A DNA stretch of 64,000 nucleotides. Origin: Epinephelus fuscoguttatus (Eukaryota; Chordata; Actinopteri; Perciformes; Serranidae). Position 1 is the stretch's first letter. The number at the start of each line of letters is the position of its first letter. Below the pieces are notes generated by a model. It did not search any database and was not told the DNA's origin. It saw only the letters and a list, made by a program, of their open reading frames with translations. Shown piece after piece: positions 29,234 through 41,889 of the stretch. Made by a program: the position numbers and the translations under genes. The stretch is from NCBI RefSeq assembly GCF_011397635.1, contig NC_064759.1, positions 14,342,428 through 14,406,427 of the forward strand. The letters are read 5' to 3'.

Positions 29234-32200
29234 ATGCGATCTCCAGAACCATCTTCACCCTCCACAGCAGAAGCTCTTCTTCATGGCCAGTTTGCCAGCT
29301 GGGGCTCAGGCAGCAACAGCAACAATAACAGCTGCCCCAACAGCCCTGGTGGTCCAGGGGGACTCTCTCCCGCTGCCTCCCCTACTCCGGCTCCGGCCTC
29401 CAACTATGCCTTGACCCTCACCCACACCCACATACATATCCAGCGGCTGTCGCCACGGCCAGGGAAGGAAGCCCGTCTCTTGCTGCCTTTAACAGAGCTG
29501 GTGGGGTGCAGCTGCCCTCGTGCCCCTGCGCCCCCTCTCCTGGTGCTGTACTGGTACCCACCAGGCAAGCGGCGGAAAGGGGTGTCTCGGCGCAGGCAGG
29601 TGAGGGCCTACCTGGCAGAGAGCAGGCCTGAAGCTGAGCGGTGGTCGGCTGCTGTGCAGTGTCTACTCAGAGGTGTGACCGTCACTGCTGACACAGGTGA
29701 GTGTGTCTCAACAGAGGCTCTCCATCGTTCATATAACTCAGTCCGAGCTTTCTTAACCCAGTTTTTCTCACATTTTGATGTTCCAACAAAATCAAACATG
29801 TTCAATATTATCACAAGTGTCGAGTCTTGGCTCATGCAAATACTGAAATTCAGTGACTTGAACATTGTCAGCAACTAACAGCTGCAATCTCTCCAGCACT
29901 AAACAAGAAGCAACAAATGCGGTAGATGGTTAACACAGTTTGGACTCTAGGGAGACACAAGAACGTGAACAAGTCTCAGTTCTCTTGTACTTCGTAATAG
30001 CAGGAGAAACTGGTGAAGTTGTAAAGTGAACAAGAGTTAGTGTTTCATTCAGCGTGTGTCTGATCCTCCAACCAGCACTTATTTTAGTGAGAAACAGTTT
30101 GTCTTTCATTCCTATGGTCTCCTCCCACTAAAATAGCGCAGCTAACCAACAGAGGCTGGTGGCAAGTTGAGGTGACAAAATTCAAAATGTAAAGTTTGTA
30201 CGCGAATGTAGTTTATGGATTTTATCGATACAGAATTGACAGGAATATTTTCAACAAATGACACCTTTTATCTTGTATTTATAGAGTTATGTGTTGCAGA
30301 CATGTAAGGAACTGTTAAAACGTCATATTTCTCAAAAAGAGTTTGGCGTAGTATTTTCCACCAGGAGCAGAATGGGAAATAATCTGAAAAGAAATCTAGT
30401 TGTAGTCTTGAAAATAGTGAACCTGCAAGATCCCCAGTCTTTGTAAAAACTTAGTCTGTGCCTAAAAATTGTTGTTTTTTAGGTGTGAAGGGTGTCAGAC
30501 TGTAGTCTTCAAAAGTATTTCAAAGTCTTCTAGGCAGAAGGGTCATAAAAGTGACTATTCTGATTGTAGGTTTCACTTCCCTCACAGTTGTCTCCCCAAC
30601 TCTAGGATTCTGGCCTTAATCATATCTAACAACTAAATCTATTCAGATAAAGGTCCCTGAAGTGAAATCTTATCAATGTAGGGATCCTTGAGTTGAAAAA
30701 GGTTAAGAACCACCTTGTGACAGGCCCATACCGGTGATGGAGCCCATTAGCCACAGTTTTGCATACGTTTCCTCGCTGCAGCTTGTTTTGAAATGTTTGG
30801 AATGGATTTTCCAACCTGCCCAGCAGCCATGTTTCAGTTCATGTCATTATGTTATGGAATTCAACTTGTTGAGACTCGTAACTTCTTTAGTAGGTAATCC
30901 ATGTATGTGAACATCATGTTGCTGTTCAGATTTTTTAGTCAAAGTTTCCCAGACTCTAAAACCCCAGATTTCTTTTTATATTAATAATCCTGGCTGTAGA
31001 GACACTGTGGAGTTACAGTGAGTGGCTTTATCAAAAGAGCAACATGGGTGAGTTTACAGTAGGTGATAGTGTGATTTACTTTGGCTGACCTTAATGTTTG
31101 TCCCTATGAATAAGCCCTGAATTCCTGTTTACTACATGAATCCATACAATGTTCTCTCATGCGGCCTCGATTTATGCCTCCATTGTAAATGGGTGCTAAT
31201 TATAGCTTAATGTGTCACAGTGACTCGAGACCTTTCTGTATGTACAGCATACATGTTGTTTGTTTTACAGAGGACAGAAAGTGTGAAAGTAGTTCAGCAT
31301 TTTAAAAGCTGTCCTGAGCTGAACTTTTTGGGGTTACTTAGCAAAAACAAAGGGGATTATCATTAATACACTCTAAGAGGCTGAGATTTATTATTCAGAG
31401 TATTTAGTTTGGATTTCTTTTGTTTGTTCACATAACTACGTCTCACATTTATCTAATACTCCTTTGTTTTTTTGCCCTTATCTGTCCTGCACACACGGCC
31501 TGCATCATTCACTGTCAAATGTAGAAACAAAGCGGGTGGGGCTGCTGCAGCTTGCCACCTTTTCCCAAAGCCCTGTATCCCCCAGCCTCAAGAATCAAAC
31601 AGATAGCAAGACCCTGCTCAGTGTTTACGCTGACTGTGTGTGTGTGTTTATCTTATTCTCACCATTGCCTAGTGTATGCGTCACACTAGTCGCCAGCATC
31701 TGGCATCTCTTCCTGTCTCCTTCCTCTTCTTTAGGCCTAATCTTTAACCTATAGTTCACTGTAATCGCTCCATCATTAGTTTTCCTCAGTCTTCACCTAT
31801 CGCACCTCTGTCTCCTTCCCCCAACAGATAAAGCTGCCATTCATTTTTAATTTTTCCCAATCCTGTCTGCCTCTTTTCTGCTCCTGCCTCATTCATACTC
31901 TACTGCAGTTCATCTAATCTTTCTCAGTCTGCCAGTCTTCTCTGTGTCACACCTAGTTTCTGTCCAACTTTGCTCACATAGTCTTCATTCTGTCTCATCT
32001 TCTCTTATCTAATCACCCCATTTCTGAATTGCTTGCTGTCTTCTGTAAGTTTTCATGCTTATGAACATCAAAGCTGTGGTTAGTTGGGTTTTCTGTCGAT
32101 TGGCTTTAGTGCTGTTTGTTACATAATCCAGGATTATCAGAGAGTGCAGTCATTTCATCACCTCCCATGCACCGCTGGCATCCATCTGTATCATAATAAA

Positions 32201-35200
32201 TCTTAGATAGATTTTCAGAGCTAACTTTAGAAGCTTTTTATTTATTCTAAGCTTCATACCTGGGCTGATGAAAGAGTAGAGAAGCGGAGTGTCTTGGCTT
32301 TCTTTCATCTGTGCCCCAGTTGGAGGGATAATACATGATTTATTATCATTTTACCACCTTGTTTTATTTAATCCCTATATTCAGTTTAGTGCTTCTGTCC
32401 TTTACTATGTATCTGACTTTAAATGATTAACAGGCTTGTTTGGAGTGACAGCATTATGCAGTGTGAAGTAGATCCTGTGAGGTGAAATAAAGGAGGCATT
32501 AAATGGTTGAATGCACTCAAAGTCCAGGGTTGCAACAAAGTGTAATGACAGCTCCCAGTTGGCTTGCTTTGAAAATGTAGGGAACATCTAGTTCCTGTCT
32601 TTGTTCTGGAGCAAAACTATGAGAGCTTTAACTAATTCATACTCTCCTTTCTTTCTTTCTCTCTCATACAGAATTTTCAAGAAGTCTGCTACCTCGTCCC
32701 AGGCGACTACTGTTATTGGTCAATCCCTTTAGCGGGAGAGGCCAGGCAATGCAGTGGTGTCAGACCCACATCCTGCCAATGATCAGAGAGGCCAACATTA
32801 GCTACAACCTTATACAGACAGGTAAGGGCAAGGACAGATAACACACGTACATATAACTCACATATGTAACAGTTGTTAACTTAATGAATCTGTCTCAGAG
32901 CGTCAGAACCACGCCAGAGAGCTCATCAGAGAGATATCGCTCCCAGAGTGGGATGGCATCATCATTGTCTCTGGAGACGGCCTGCTGCATGAGGTGTGTA
33001 GAGCTTTTGTTGAAGGGCTAAGCATGTTGTAATAACAGTTTTTATACCTCATATATTGTATTCACAGATTAAACTGTGTCCACCGATGTGATTTTCAGAG
33101 TTTTCTGTGTTGTGTTCCTGCAGGTAATTAATGGGCTGATGGAGCGTCCTGACTGGGAACAAGCAATAAAAACACCTGTCGGCATTCTTCCCTGTGGCTC
33201 CGGGAATGCCCTGGCTGGCTCCATCAACCATCATGCAGGGTTAGCATGTTTCTCATTCATAAAGCAGAGGTTGCATTAACCAAATATTTTTTGTCATTGA
33301 CTGAATTTTTTAACAGTGATGGAAAAAATCTGAGGGCTGAGATTAGAACACTGAGGGCGATCTGTAATTCACACTCCTGTCCAGTTGATTGAGTGTGCAT
33401 ATTAATTAGCTATTGTCTCGTCTTGTCTTTGATCTCATGTGCGTTACTTCATTGTTTACGCCTACCATACACTAGAGGACTTTGAAAAGACTGACAACCT
33501 GTCATAACTAAACAACAATGTGAGTTTTTGGTCACACACTATAAGATTTTGCAAACACTGGTGATCTTGCAGGTTCAGTATTTGCAAGACTGCAACTAGA
33601 TTCCTTTACAGATTATTTCCCATTGTGCTCCTGGTGGAAAATATTATGCCAAACTCCCTTTAAGAAATATGACATATTAACAGTTCCTGAAACACAAAAC
33701 TCTAGCTGCCTCAACTTGCCACCCTCCTCTGTTGGTTAACTCTGCTGTTTTAGTGGGAGAAGACTGGGGGAATGAGAGATAACAGTTTCAAAAATTAAGA
33801 TTTTTCACTTAAATCAGTGCTGATTGCAGATACACAGTGACTCTTGTTCACTTCACAACCCCACCAGTTTCTCCTCCTTTTCAACAGTACAAAAGAACCG
33901 AAACTTGCAAGCATTCTCACATCTCCCCAGAGTCCCCTCCATGTTCCCTTTCTACCCAGATTGCTGCTTCTTTAGTCCAGGAGAAAGCTCAGCCATTGGT
34001 TGTTGACGGAGTTCACGTGATTGAACTTCAGTATTTGCATGAGCCAAGACTCAACACACAGAATAATATTAATCTCCACGTTTCTCTTCTGTTATCTGTG
34101 ATTTTCTTTCTTTACATCCTGTTTGATTTTAATGTATTATGTTGAATTGATTGTTGTGCCCCAGTAGACATTTAAATAGTTTATAAGCTCAGCATTAATA
34201 GTTTCTGCCTGAGTCGAGCTCTGTTGTATCCCTCATTTGACATCCCATCTTGCACAAGAGTTTTCTGTACTTTGTTTCCAACACCAAAAGGTTTCTATTA
34301 TCAACTAAAACAGAGTAATATAAATAGAGATTCAAAGATAACAGATATGTGGATTTATTTCACAGAATCAGATTAGCCTAGTTAGACAGTATCTTTAAAC
34401 AAAAGAGCACAGTGTTGCTGTTTTAGTCGTCACCTTGTTATCGAGGCCTAGATACTGTATCTCTGAATGGCGGAAGGACTCTGAATCAGGCTGTTGTTTG
34501 TACAGTTCTCTCCTTATCCGTACTCACAGAGGTGGTGTTTTCTTTTTTTTTATATCTCCCTCAGGTATGACATGTGCCTTCGGGAGCCCCTCCTTTTGAA
34601 TTGCTGCTTTTTGCTCTGTCGAGGCGGTGTCCGACCCATGGACGTGGTCTCCGTGACAACGAGCCCTCCCTCCAACAACAGTCGTAATGCAGCACCCAGG
34701 AGACTGTTCTCTTTCCTCTCTGTTGCCTGGGGCTTTGTGTCTGATGTGGACATTGAGAGTGAGAGGTGGGTGTGTAATTGCTTAAGCGCTACTTTAATTA
34801 TCCTGCGATATCATTTAGTTTAAATACAAAAGAAAGATTTACCTGAAATCTTTCTTTATTCCAGGTATCGCGGCCTGGGCTCAGCTCGCTTCACCCTGGG
34901 CACCCTGGTGCGCATAGCCTCTCTTCGATCCTACAAGGGTCGTCTGTCCTACCTGCCTCCTTCTATTAGCAACTCATCACCAGATGCCACACCTCCTCCG
35001 CCGAGGAGACCCCTCTCCCGCAGCATCACAGAAGGCCTGGAAGGCTTCTGTCGAACGCCCATCCATCGCACTTGCTCCGACATGGGCATCAGTGAACAGA
35101 GGAGCCTGCGCAGGGGTGAGGGAGAGAGGGAAAAAGAGGAGAGGCAGAAAGAAAGAGAGAGAAGACGGGAGAGGGCTCGGGGGGGAGGAACTGGCGTGGT

Positions 35201-37292
35201 GAGGGCGAGCAGCCTGGCAGAGGACAGAGAGAGGGAACGGGAGGGGGAGATGGAGATGGAAGCAGAAGAGGAGAGGTCAGGGACATGTTCGGAGAGTTCA
35301 GAATCAATTGAAAGGGAAGACTGCAATATGGGAAGGGGAGAAAGGTTGGCGGGGATCAAGGATGAAAGGGAAGACGAGGGAAGGACAGAGCAAGACTCCA
35401 GTGAGATGGAGGAAGAGGACAGGGGGAAGGATGGGGAAGACAGTGGTGGTTCTGCAGAGGGGGAGAGTGTGATGCATGCAAGAGAGCAGGCAGTAGACAT
35501 GGGGCGAGAGGCAGATGAAGACCCAGAAGTTTGTCTCACTTACCAAGATGGCCTTCAGGAAGCCAGACAGTCGCTAAGGAAGAATTCAGCCCCTTCCAGC
35601 CAGATAGCCAACGCTCTCTTCGGTCAGCCTCTCAGTCAGGAGGCTGACGCAGACTCTGGCACTTCATACGGTGTAGAGGACATGGATCTAAACGGGACCT
35701 ACTACCAGAAAGAACCCTACCAAATGGATGTTGCTCGTGAGCGATCTCTCACCATCTCATCTCCCTTTCGTCACTCTCCCTTCTCTTACAAGCCCAAGGC
35801 CCTGGACCAAAACCAGAACGCCACCCGGCCGAGGCCCCTCTCTCTCCTCCAGCACTCCCACTCAAACTCCCTCCCCCCCAAACTCCCCTCGCTGTCCCTG
35901 TCTCTTTCTCCCACACCCCCATCTTCTCCATCATGTGCGTCCCCACACTCTTCATCCTACCTCGTCCCCCGTCCCAACACCCCAAACTCCACCTCCCCCT
36001 CCCCCTCTCTACGCACACCGTCCTCATCTTTTAACTTTGACATTGCCGAGCCAGCAGGACCCCTGAAGAACCGTCCTTATGTCCCACTGCCTTTTAATAT
36101 CCCTAAGGATGACTTGTTACCGCCCCTAGACCAACCCCTTCCCACCAGAGACTGGGTCACCATCGAAGGGGACTTTGTCCTGGTCCTGGCCCTTTATCAG
36201 ACCCACCTCGGGGCTGATCTTCATGCTGCACCCCAGGCCAGGTTTGACGATGGGCTGATCCACCTGACCTTTGTGCGGGCGGGGATCTCTAGAGCCACTC
36301 TACTGAGACTGTTCTTTGCCATGGAAAGAGGAACCCACCACTCCGTCAGCTCACCGTATGTGAGCCACATTACCTGCAAGGCCTTCAGGCTGCAGCCTCT
36401 TTCTACGCGGGGGACACTCACTGTGGACGGAGAGCTGGTGCCCTATGGGCCACTTCAAGCGCAGGTCAGACACAGAAAAATGGTGCTTGGTACATACTGA
36501 ATGTTCTTGTTATGAAGTGCTGTGATCTGAGTGTAGTAACTGAAGGTAATTGGATAGGATGTGACCTTTCGTATGCTCGTGTTAGAGGTTTTATTCCCCC
36601 TAGATCCACCCATACATAAAGCACATGTTCATATAACTGTAATCTACTTTGTAGGGCTATCAGTGACAGTATCTTGATTGTGGTTGGTGTTAAATGTATT
36701 TATTTGGTTTGACTCTGATCACTAACAACAGGCAGAAAGGCAGTACTTTGTATTTTATAAGCTTTAATGATTAATTTAATGTTAAAGGCTGTGTATGTGA
36801 CATTCAGAACATTAATATAGAAGTAAATTACTATTTTCTATGTCAAGTCACGAAGTCACGCTGTATGTTAGTGCATGTGTTTATCCAACTGGCTAACTCA
36901 TAGCTGTCACTTTGCACTGCGCTCACACAGCGTAATGGCTGATATCAGGGGGCGTCTTCACAGAAGCATAAGATTCGGGGCACATAAGATTCATGAATAT
37001 TCACTGTCAGTGTACTAGTGTTACTTCTGATGGATAGAATATTATGAAAAGGTTATGGAAAATTTTTGAAAATTCATTTGTAAAAATAAGGAGGTATGTT
37101 GTATTTTTACCAGATGTACTTTATGCCTCTACAGTGTTAAGTATTAATGCTCTGCAGTTATAGTACTGAGTTAATATGAGACCTATAATTGGTGATAATT
37201 CTTTTTTCTAATCTCTCAACATTTCTCAGGTTCATCCCTCCATGGCCCGGCTCATCGTCGGCGACTCTGGAGTGAAGATTACCAGATTCTAA
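29234..37292 (+). CDS. sphk2: Sphingosine kinase 2
   Basis: Seven coding exons: 29234-29696, 32672-32821, 32899-32993, 33124-33239, 34565-34765, 34865-36464, 37230-37292 (TAA). All are GT/AG with matching phases and give 895 aa. The enzyme phosphorylates sphingosine to sphingosine-1-phosphate. The diacylglycerol-kinase-like catalytic motif is intact: RRLLLLVNPFSGRG near 163-176, SGDGLLHE at 229-236 (catalytic Asp231) and LPCGSGNALAGS at 258-269. Then come LSVAWGFVSDVDIESERYRGLGSARF and, near the C-terminus, DWVTIEGDFVLVLA and RFDDGLIHL. A roughly 150-residue N-terminal extension (LLHGQFASWG; YALTLTHTHIHIQ) points to SPHK2, since SPHK1 lacks it. The insert between the catalytic halves is unusually long. 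It is Arg/Glu-rich at about 427-455, acidic to about 566, then Pro/Ser-rich. Human SPHK2 is about 654 aa, so this is larger. A candidate poly(A) signal is at 39632-39637. Confidence 0.95.
29800..30540 (+). repeat. Repeat copy A of an inverted pair flanking sphk2 exons 2-4
   Basis: This aligns in reverse complement with 33460-34065. Shared stretches include GAGTCTTGGCTCATGCAAAT (near 29821), ACCAACAGAGG (near 30148), and the paired phrases CCACCAGGAGCAGAATGGGA and TCCCATTGTGCTCCTGGTGG. No coding frame and no clear terminal repeat were identified. It lies in sphk2 intron 1. It is probably a non-autonomous DNA transposon. Confidence 0.7.
30541..32671. other. Rest of sphk2 intron 1
   Basis: This is intron sequence, pyrimidine-rich towards its 3' end (31450-32040). 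I recognise no gene or well-defined element. Confidence 0.45.
33460..34065 (-). repeat. Repeat copy B of the inverted pair, sphk2 intron 4
   Basis: The reverse complement of copy A, with scattered substitutions and small gaps. The outer end near 33462 (CCTACCATACACTAGAGGA) may be the element end. It lies in the 1.3 kb intron before exon 5. Confidence 0.7.
36465..37229. other. sphk2 last intron
   Basis: AT-rich intron between the long exon 6 and the 21-codon terminal exon. Nothing else recognised. Confidence 0.5.
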
Positions 37293-40200
37293 TCAGGGAT
37301 TGGTTGATCTGATTGACAGATAACAGCACTCTACTGAATTATGTAATCTCTGTTGTCATCTATACTCTGAGAGAGGGGGGGTGGCGGAGTATCTGAAAGA
37401 CTTAAAATAGCCTGGAATGCAGAAACTGCTTTTCTGAGGTTTAATGAAAGGGATAACCCACCGAGCCACGCATCAATGAAGCACGACTGCAGGGATTAAT
37501 AGCGAAATTTGAAAATGGATGAAAAATGCGCCTCATTGCACAGCTGTTGGATTACGCTCGGCGTACCCTGAGAAGCATGAAAACTGCACAGCCTGGGATA
37601 GTAAGAGGGAAGAACAATCGAATGTTTAAGGATATTTTTTTGTGCAGATAGTGCATGTGATGTATACGTAGTAGTATGCATGCAGAGAAGCACTACCTGA
37701 ATTTTGCCTTTCGATCAGATGGAATTAAATTAAGAGAAAGTTGTTCTTAACATGAAATGCTATAAGAATACAATGAGATTCACTCGGGTCAACACCCCAT
37801 TAACGTTAGCCCCAAGCCTCTGTCTTCAACCCCACCCCAGATGTTTGAGTATAAAAACTTCCGTCCATGAAAGGAATGCCTTATCTGACACTGGACAGTA
37901 CAGTTGTATTTTTGCCCCTAGTTTCTCTTACACAAGAAACCCAAATAATCTTAATCTTTATCCACCTGCCATAGCGTCCGTCCACTACTTCAAAGCTATC
38001 TACTTAGACAAACTGGTAGACCCACCTACCTACTGTTATCTTTGAGCACACTACTCTCCACTGTGTTAAGCGTCAGTGGAGAAAAATGTGGATAAATATA
38101 CACTTTAATGTTCATACAAGCAGTTTAGAGCAGCGAGATCAAATGTCAGGGTCCTTACATCAGAAGGAGCAATGGAACCGTTGAACGGTGACCATTACTG
38201 ACATTTTTGTATAATCTGCCTGTTTTTCTTAGCCAGTGGATGCACGACGATGATGTCAGTGATATCACACTTTGCAGCATATCGAACAAAACGAAAATGA
38301 ATGAAACAAGCATATTTGTAGGTGGATTTAGACTGTTCATTATCAAGAAATGTTTCACAGATGTCTAGAATATATCACTATCTCCAAGTAATCATCTTTG
38401 GGAGTACAGAGGACATTACACACCTCTGTTTAGACGTAAGTAGTGCATTTGTTTTGCACATTAACTGGAGTCGAAGCAGCACAGAAAATCACAACACTAG
38501 ACTGCATAGTAACTTTTAAATACAGCTACAGAGTAACGCAGAATCTGATTCAATGCTTTGTTCTAGTAATAGACGCACTAGTATTAATAGTCCAGTTACT
38601 ATAATAAATGGATCACATTACATTCCTCGCCTGAAATGAATCAAATGTCTCAAGTTGAACATGTAGAAACTTTCAAATCCTGCTGTAGAGACAAACAAGG
38701 GCACAACACTAGACTCCAGCAGCTGTGTGTTGTCACATCAGACTTTTGATTAAGAGATTAACAAGATGGAGGTTAAACAACTTTAACTGTGAGAGATTAT
38801 CCAGCAGCAGAGCCGACCTGTTGAACTGACTGATAATTTGGGTTTTAAATTTTAAAATCTCTTGACAACTTTTTCCGAATGATGATGTGCTCCTTGGTGA
38901 AATCAAACCGCAGATCTTGGAGCCCTGATAGAAATTGTCATGTTTTATAAATTAATTTTTTTGAAATGTTATAATAAAATCCTGCTGATGTACTTGGTCT
39001 GGACGAAGGATAAATCATTAGCATGTGCAGCGTATCAATCAGTAAGATCATGTGCCGACTGCTTGGGTCATACTGTATGTCTTGGCCACGCCTGGACAAA
39101 TCAATGCCTTTGTATAATAAGCCTGTAAATTCTGGCTGTTGATCATGAACTGTTAAAACCTGACTTGCAGAAAATGGAGTAAAACTCTTTGCTCACCAGG
39201 CCTTTATTTTTCTCCTTTTATTTTTTTTTTATTATTTTCCTTTGAGCGCACAATGCAGCTAGTCTACCACAACTACACTGTGCTTACACAGCTACAGAAT
39301 GTGAATACAACATTTTGAATCTAGGCTTGTAACAGTACCAAATAGAAGAATCTATACACACTTTGAATGGAGTTTTTTGCCAAAATGTTTACTATTGATG
39401 TTGAGACTAGTTTACCTACCTAAACATTGTGTCATCTATGGCCATAGCTCGGACCATGGTGTTATAGACCAATTTGATATGACAATGTCGGGGTACAACT
39501 CCTCAATTGATAATGCCATTAAGATGTCTGTAGTGGGCTGCCTGTAATGAACTTGTAATTATTACTAAAATCATATGAGGATATGAAACGCATACATACA
39601 AAATGTACAGTTAATAGTTATACATGTTTTGAATAAATGTAACTTGATAAGTTTGTCTGGAGCAAATCTACTGTACTTGTGTCACAGCAGTGTGTCTTTA
39701 TAGACGTGTTCATGTGAAGTCAGAAGAGGGAAGTTGCTTTTACTGGCGAGTTATATCTCAGCTAATGGAACTGTTTCAACTACTAGGTTGAAGGAGAGTA
39801 ATTATTCACACATCATGAAGGTGCAAGACAATCAAAATGCAGCGTCACAGAAGAAAAGGTAACGCCTGCACATGTACTCCCTGCCACAAAAGATTAATGA
39901 GGGTGTTTCAATGATTTTGAATTTTAAGAAGTGGCTCTCCCTGTGTCCATAGTTCTCTAAGCCCTGAGACATATTTGTAAAAATGAAAATTGGTTAAAAC
40001 GTGTGTTTTTTCCCTTGTTGGGATTTGATCCAACTACGTTTTTTTAGAAAGGTATTTCAACCCAAATTCTGTACATATATTTAAGATTTGTTCTGTTTTG
40101 CCTCTAACGTAACACAATACATTTTTGAATGTAGGTGATTTAAACTGATCTATGGGATGTTTTGTAAATTAAGATTTTTTTGGGATATTTTAAAATATGG

Positions 40201-41680
40201 CTTTTGTATTACTGTACTTTTTCTATGCACTACATTAAGTTGTTTATTGTCGACTGATCCTGAGCAGTTAAAATGGTTAAACACACCTGCCATCATAGAG
40301 GTTTTCAGCCAATTGGTGTGCATTTTGTATAAATAAATGACTGGTTTCCACTCTTAAACATTTTGACCTCATGAACATCCAAGTAACTTTTGCGGCATGG
40401 AGTAAATGTGCAGGGGTTACCTTTTCCTTATTGTTTAAACCACCACCTATTGTCCATTCCACAGTCCAGTCCAGTCGTGGCTAATGTGTGTAAGTGTGTG
40501 TGTGAGATGAGCCGACTGCTGCAGCTGTTCCTCTATCGCTCCAGGAGGCTGTGGAGAGGGTGTCTGCTATTGTCCATTATAGCTTTCAGTTTGTTCAATG
40601 TGCCCCTCTCCACCACGGGGAGTTTTATAAGTTTCATTATTCCAGTGAATTGTTCCCTCAGGTTTCTCCTTCTTTGTCACATAGCTTTTCTGTCTCTCTC
40701 TTGTGACTTCTAGGAATTTACTTTGTAATACTTGTATGCCATTTGGACAAAGCCTTTAACCAAAGCCTCCTAAGTAAATTCATTTTTGCTTCCATGGCCC
40801 CAGAGGAAATCAAATCCTTGTCTCAGACAGTGTTATATGAGTAAATGTGGAGGCAACTGAAAACAAACCACCAAACCCTGGAGACATTCTCCCTGAAAGC
40901 TCAAGGAAAGCTCAAGTAAGTACAAAAAATATACATACACGTTGTATAGATTGGTCAGTAGTAGTTTAGCATCACATGATCTTCCTCAGCAGATGCAGTT
41001 GCCAAGTTGTCAAAGAACATTGCAGTTACGATTGAAAGCTCCAGAGCAGCAACTAAATGGACATTCAGGTGAGATTGTGTCGTCAACTGCTGTGTTGCAA
41101 GATCAAGCATGAACTTTCAGTGTCAACATTTGAGCCAACATGGATGAAAAATCTTTACATTGCTCGGGAAAATGGAAATCTACCATTCTGTGATGACTGA
41201 GCAAAATCCATCTGCTGATGAAGACAGTGTGGTACATTCAAAAGCACAGGAACGGCTGCTAAATGGATATTGTGGTGAGAATAATTTGTCAAACGGATTC
41301 ATTGGATTGGATTCATTTAAAGGTTTGCAATTCTCAGCTGCTACTGTATGTCTTTGCAATTAATTACCTCTCTTATTAGTTTTTACATAAAACCTAAAAA
41401 ATACGAACTTGGGAGGGAAAATTATCCAGACACTTCAGTATTTCTTACAAAATATTAAAGTTTACTGTTAAATGTATTTAGAAATCTGTACCTTTCTAAC
41501 TCCAAGTAGAGTGGGAAAGGTTTGTGAGCAGCACCTGGTCTGGTGAATTTAAATAGATACATTAATACAAATTTAAACAATAAATAAATAAATAAGCGCT
41601 AACCTATCACTGTTTTATCCTTGAAACTTGTAGCCCAACTACCGTTTTCTGCATTTACGACAAACAATTGTATTTTGAAA
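37293..41680. other. sphk2 3' UTR and spacer
   Basis: The 3' UTR may run to AATAAA at 39632-39637. Beyond it lies AT-rich spacer with a LINE fragment (40500-40720). Two similar roughly 95-bp units, near 40985-41080 and 41195-41290, both contain an AAATGGA-ATT-GGTGAGA-like core. No gene was recognised. Confidence 0.45.
40500..40720 (-). mobile_element. LINE fragment (C-terminal reverse-transcriptase ORF piece)
   Basis: On the minus strand the segment translates as LKAIMDNSRHPLHSLLER, the kind of sequence found near the C-terminus of teleost LINE ORF2 proteins as I recall them (MDNxxHPLH). A stop follows at once, so it is a decayed 5'-truncated piece. Clade is not assigned. Confidence 0.5.
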
Positions 41681-41684
41681 AACA

Positions 41685-41841
41685 ACTGACCGGAAGTAGA
41701 CCACTCGAGAGCCAGACACCGCTTCCGGTGTCGCCACCTTCTTTGTCTCCGGCCCAATATTTCGACACCAGGGCTTGTGTATTTTTCTCCCTTAGTTTTG
41801 AGGATATATTTACACATATATCCCCAGTTTTCTGATATTGA
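41685..41841 (+). promoter_or_regulatory. cyth2: cyth2 promoter with two opposed ETS sites
   Basis: ACCGGAAGT at 41689-41697 and CTTCCGGTG at 41722-41730 are high-quality ETS/GABP sites in inverted orientation about 25 bp apart, with no TATA box. They sit about 110-200 bp before the first coding exon, as in many housekeeping promoters. Transcription start not known. Confidence 0.5.
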
Positions 41842-41889
41842 ATGACAGTCGACTCTGAAATATTTATGCCTAAAAGTAAAGCGCCAAAA

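Noticed and set aside
29608-29874. Minus-strand 88-codon frame opposite sphk2 exon 1
   Set aside because: It overlaps coding exon 1 and the start of a repeat and resembles nothing known.
34949-35539. 196-codon antisense frame opposite sphk2 exon 6
   Set aside because: It is the Ser/Leu/Pro shadow of an Arg/Glu-rich purine tract; the plus-strand sphk2 frame explains it fully.
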